Of a DNA stretch of 5,212 bases, positions 4,682 through 5,212 are shown piece after piece. The notes beneath the pieces were generated by a model. That model was not told the DNA's origin, searched no databases, and was given only the letters and a program-made list of their open reading frames with translations. How positions within the stretch are numbered: the first letter of the stretch is position 1; each line of letters opens with the position of its first letter. The DNA is taken from contig CAMLDW010000078.1 in the NCBI GenBank assembly GCA_946479035.1, forward strand, positions 1 to 5,212, written 5' to 3'. Source of the DNA: an uncultured Chthonomonadaceae bacterium (lineage in GTDB: Bacteria; Armatimonadota; Fimbriimonadia; Fimbriimonadales; Fimbriimonadaceae). A program made the position numbers and the translations under genes.

Positions 4682-5212
4682 CTACCTCTTCATGTTGATC
4701 AAGTCCTGCAGCATCTCGTCCACAGTAGTGACGACCTTGGTGTTCGCTTGGAACCCGCGCTGCGTGATGATCAGGTCCGTGAACTCCGCGCCGATGTCCA
4801 CGTTCGACTGCTCGAGGAAGCCCGAGCTGAGCGTCCCGCGACCGCCGGTGCGAGGTGCGCCGACGACCGGGATGCCCGAGTTGTCCGTGTTGCGCCAGAG
4901 GTTGCTGCCGACGCGCTCCAGGCCGTTCGCGTTCGGGAAGATCGCCATGCCGATCATGCCGAGCGGCCGAGTGAGGCCGTTCGTGTAGAGGCCGGTGATC
5001 ATTCCGTCCGCGCCGATCGAAAACGCGCTTAGCGAGCCGGGTGCGAACCCGTTCTGGTTGCTCGCCTGCACCTGCATTTCCGAGGCCAGCTGTGAGAGCG
5101 AGCCGAAGTCCATGTCGATGTCGAACGCCGGGACGCCGGTCGCCGCGGGAGGCGTGACCGTGATCGTTCCTGGTGAGCCGCTTGCGAGCGTTCCGTTCGT
5201 CGGGTCGAACAC
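4682..5212 (-). CDS. flgE: Flagellar hook protein FlgE, C-terminal part (N-terminus beyond the window)
   Basis: Structural protein of the flagellar hook, exported through the flagellar type III apparatus and polymerised outside the cell. The last 177 codons are visible, running off the right edge; the apparent first codon at 5212 (GTG) is an internal valine. The visible part has the end of the D2/FlaE domain (DIDMDFGSLSQLASE, GFAPGSLSAFSIGADGMITG) and the NGLERVGSNLWRNTDNSG segment. The C-terminal helical D0 region reads SNVDIGAEFTDLIITQRGFQ then ANTKVVTTVDEMLQDLINMKR up to the stop. Together these separate FlgE from FlgG and FlgF, whose C-termini differ. No other flagellar gene is in the window; the rest of the locus should lie to the right. 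A heptamer array starts immediately after the stop codon. Confidence 0.93.
   Translation of the reverse strand: MFDPTNGTLASGSPGTITVTPPAATGVPAFDIDMDFGSLSQLASEMQVQASNQNGFAPGSLSAFSIGADGMITGLYTNGLTRPLGMIGMAIFPNANGLERVGSNLWRNTDNSGIPVVGAPRTGGRGTLSSGFLEQSNVDIGAEFTDLIITQRGFQANTKVVTTVDEMLQDLINMKR

Overview
The window is about 5.2 kb of GC-rich bacterial chromosome. Almost everything is on the minus strand; the exception is one plus-strand acetyltransferase gene near the left end. Features point to a flagellated, free-living bacterium with an MlaF-type lipid-transport ATPase (so probably diderm). It also carries a reductase close to the cyanobacterial long-chain acyl-ACP reductases, beside a protein family usually seen in non-cyanobacterial genomes. 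My best guess at lineage is Armatimonadota (Fimbriimonadia-like), but this is an inference from gene content only and is weak.

Layout, left to right. A tRNA-Lys(CUU) on the minus strand is cut by the left edge. A GNAT acetyltransferase gene on the plus strand follows. The last codons of that gene double as a perfect intrinsic terminator for the opposite strand. Next is a 234-bp gene-free stretch with strong potential stem-loops. Then, all on the minus strand and listed here against the direction of transcription: an MlaF-like ABC ATPase, an acyl-ACP reductase (AAR)-like enzyme, a conserved protein of uncertain function (relatives are sometimes labelled quinate 5-dehydrogenase), a small four-helix-bundle protein of the S23/23S-rRNA-intervening-sequence family, and RidA. 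A 145-bp spacer with hairpins and an exact heptamer array separates RidA from the C-terminal part of the flagellar hook protein FlgE, which is cut by the right edge.

Transcription runs right to left. ridA, the S23 gene, the unknown gene, the AAR-like gene and the mlaF-like gene are separated by 2, -11, 43 and 9 bases, so they probably form one transcription unit that ends at the terminator at 708-737. The AAR-like and MlaF-like genes appear tightly coupled: the ribosome binding site of the second overlaps the stop codon of the first. A plausible theme is fatty acyl or membrane lipid metabolism, with RidA as a housekeeping deaminase.

The most unusual part is the S23 gene. It is flanked by two nearly identical inverted arrays of 7-base units (26 of 27 positions match). 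It is clearly lower in GC than its neighbours (about 54% over 3781-4080 by hand count, against 68-73% in sampled lines of the two genes downstream). It also supplies the start codon and first residues of the next gene. It looks like a small inserted cassette that has been built into the operon. A second 7-base-period array, with different unit sequences, abuts the flgE stop codon.
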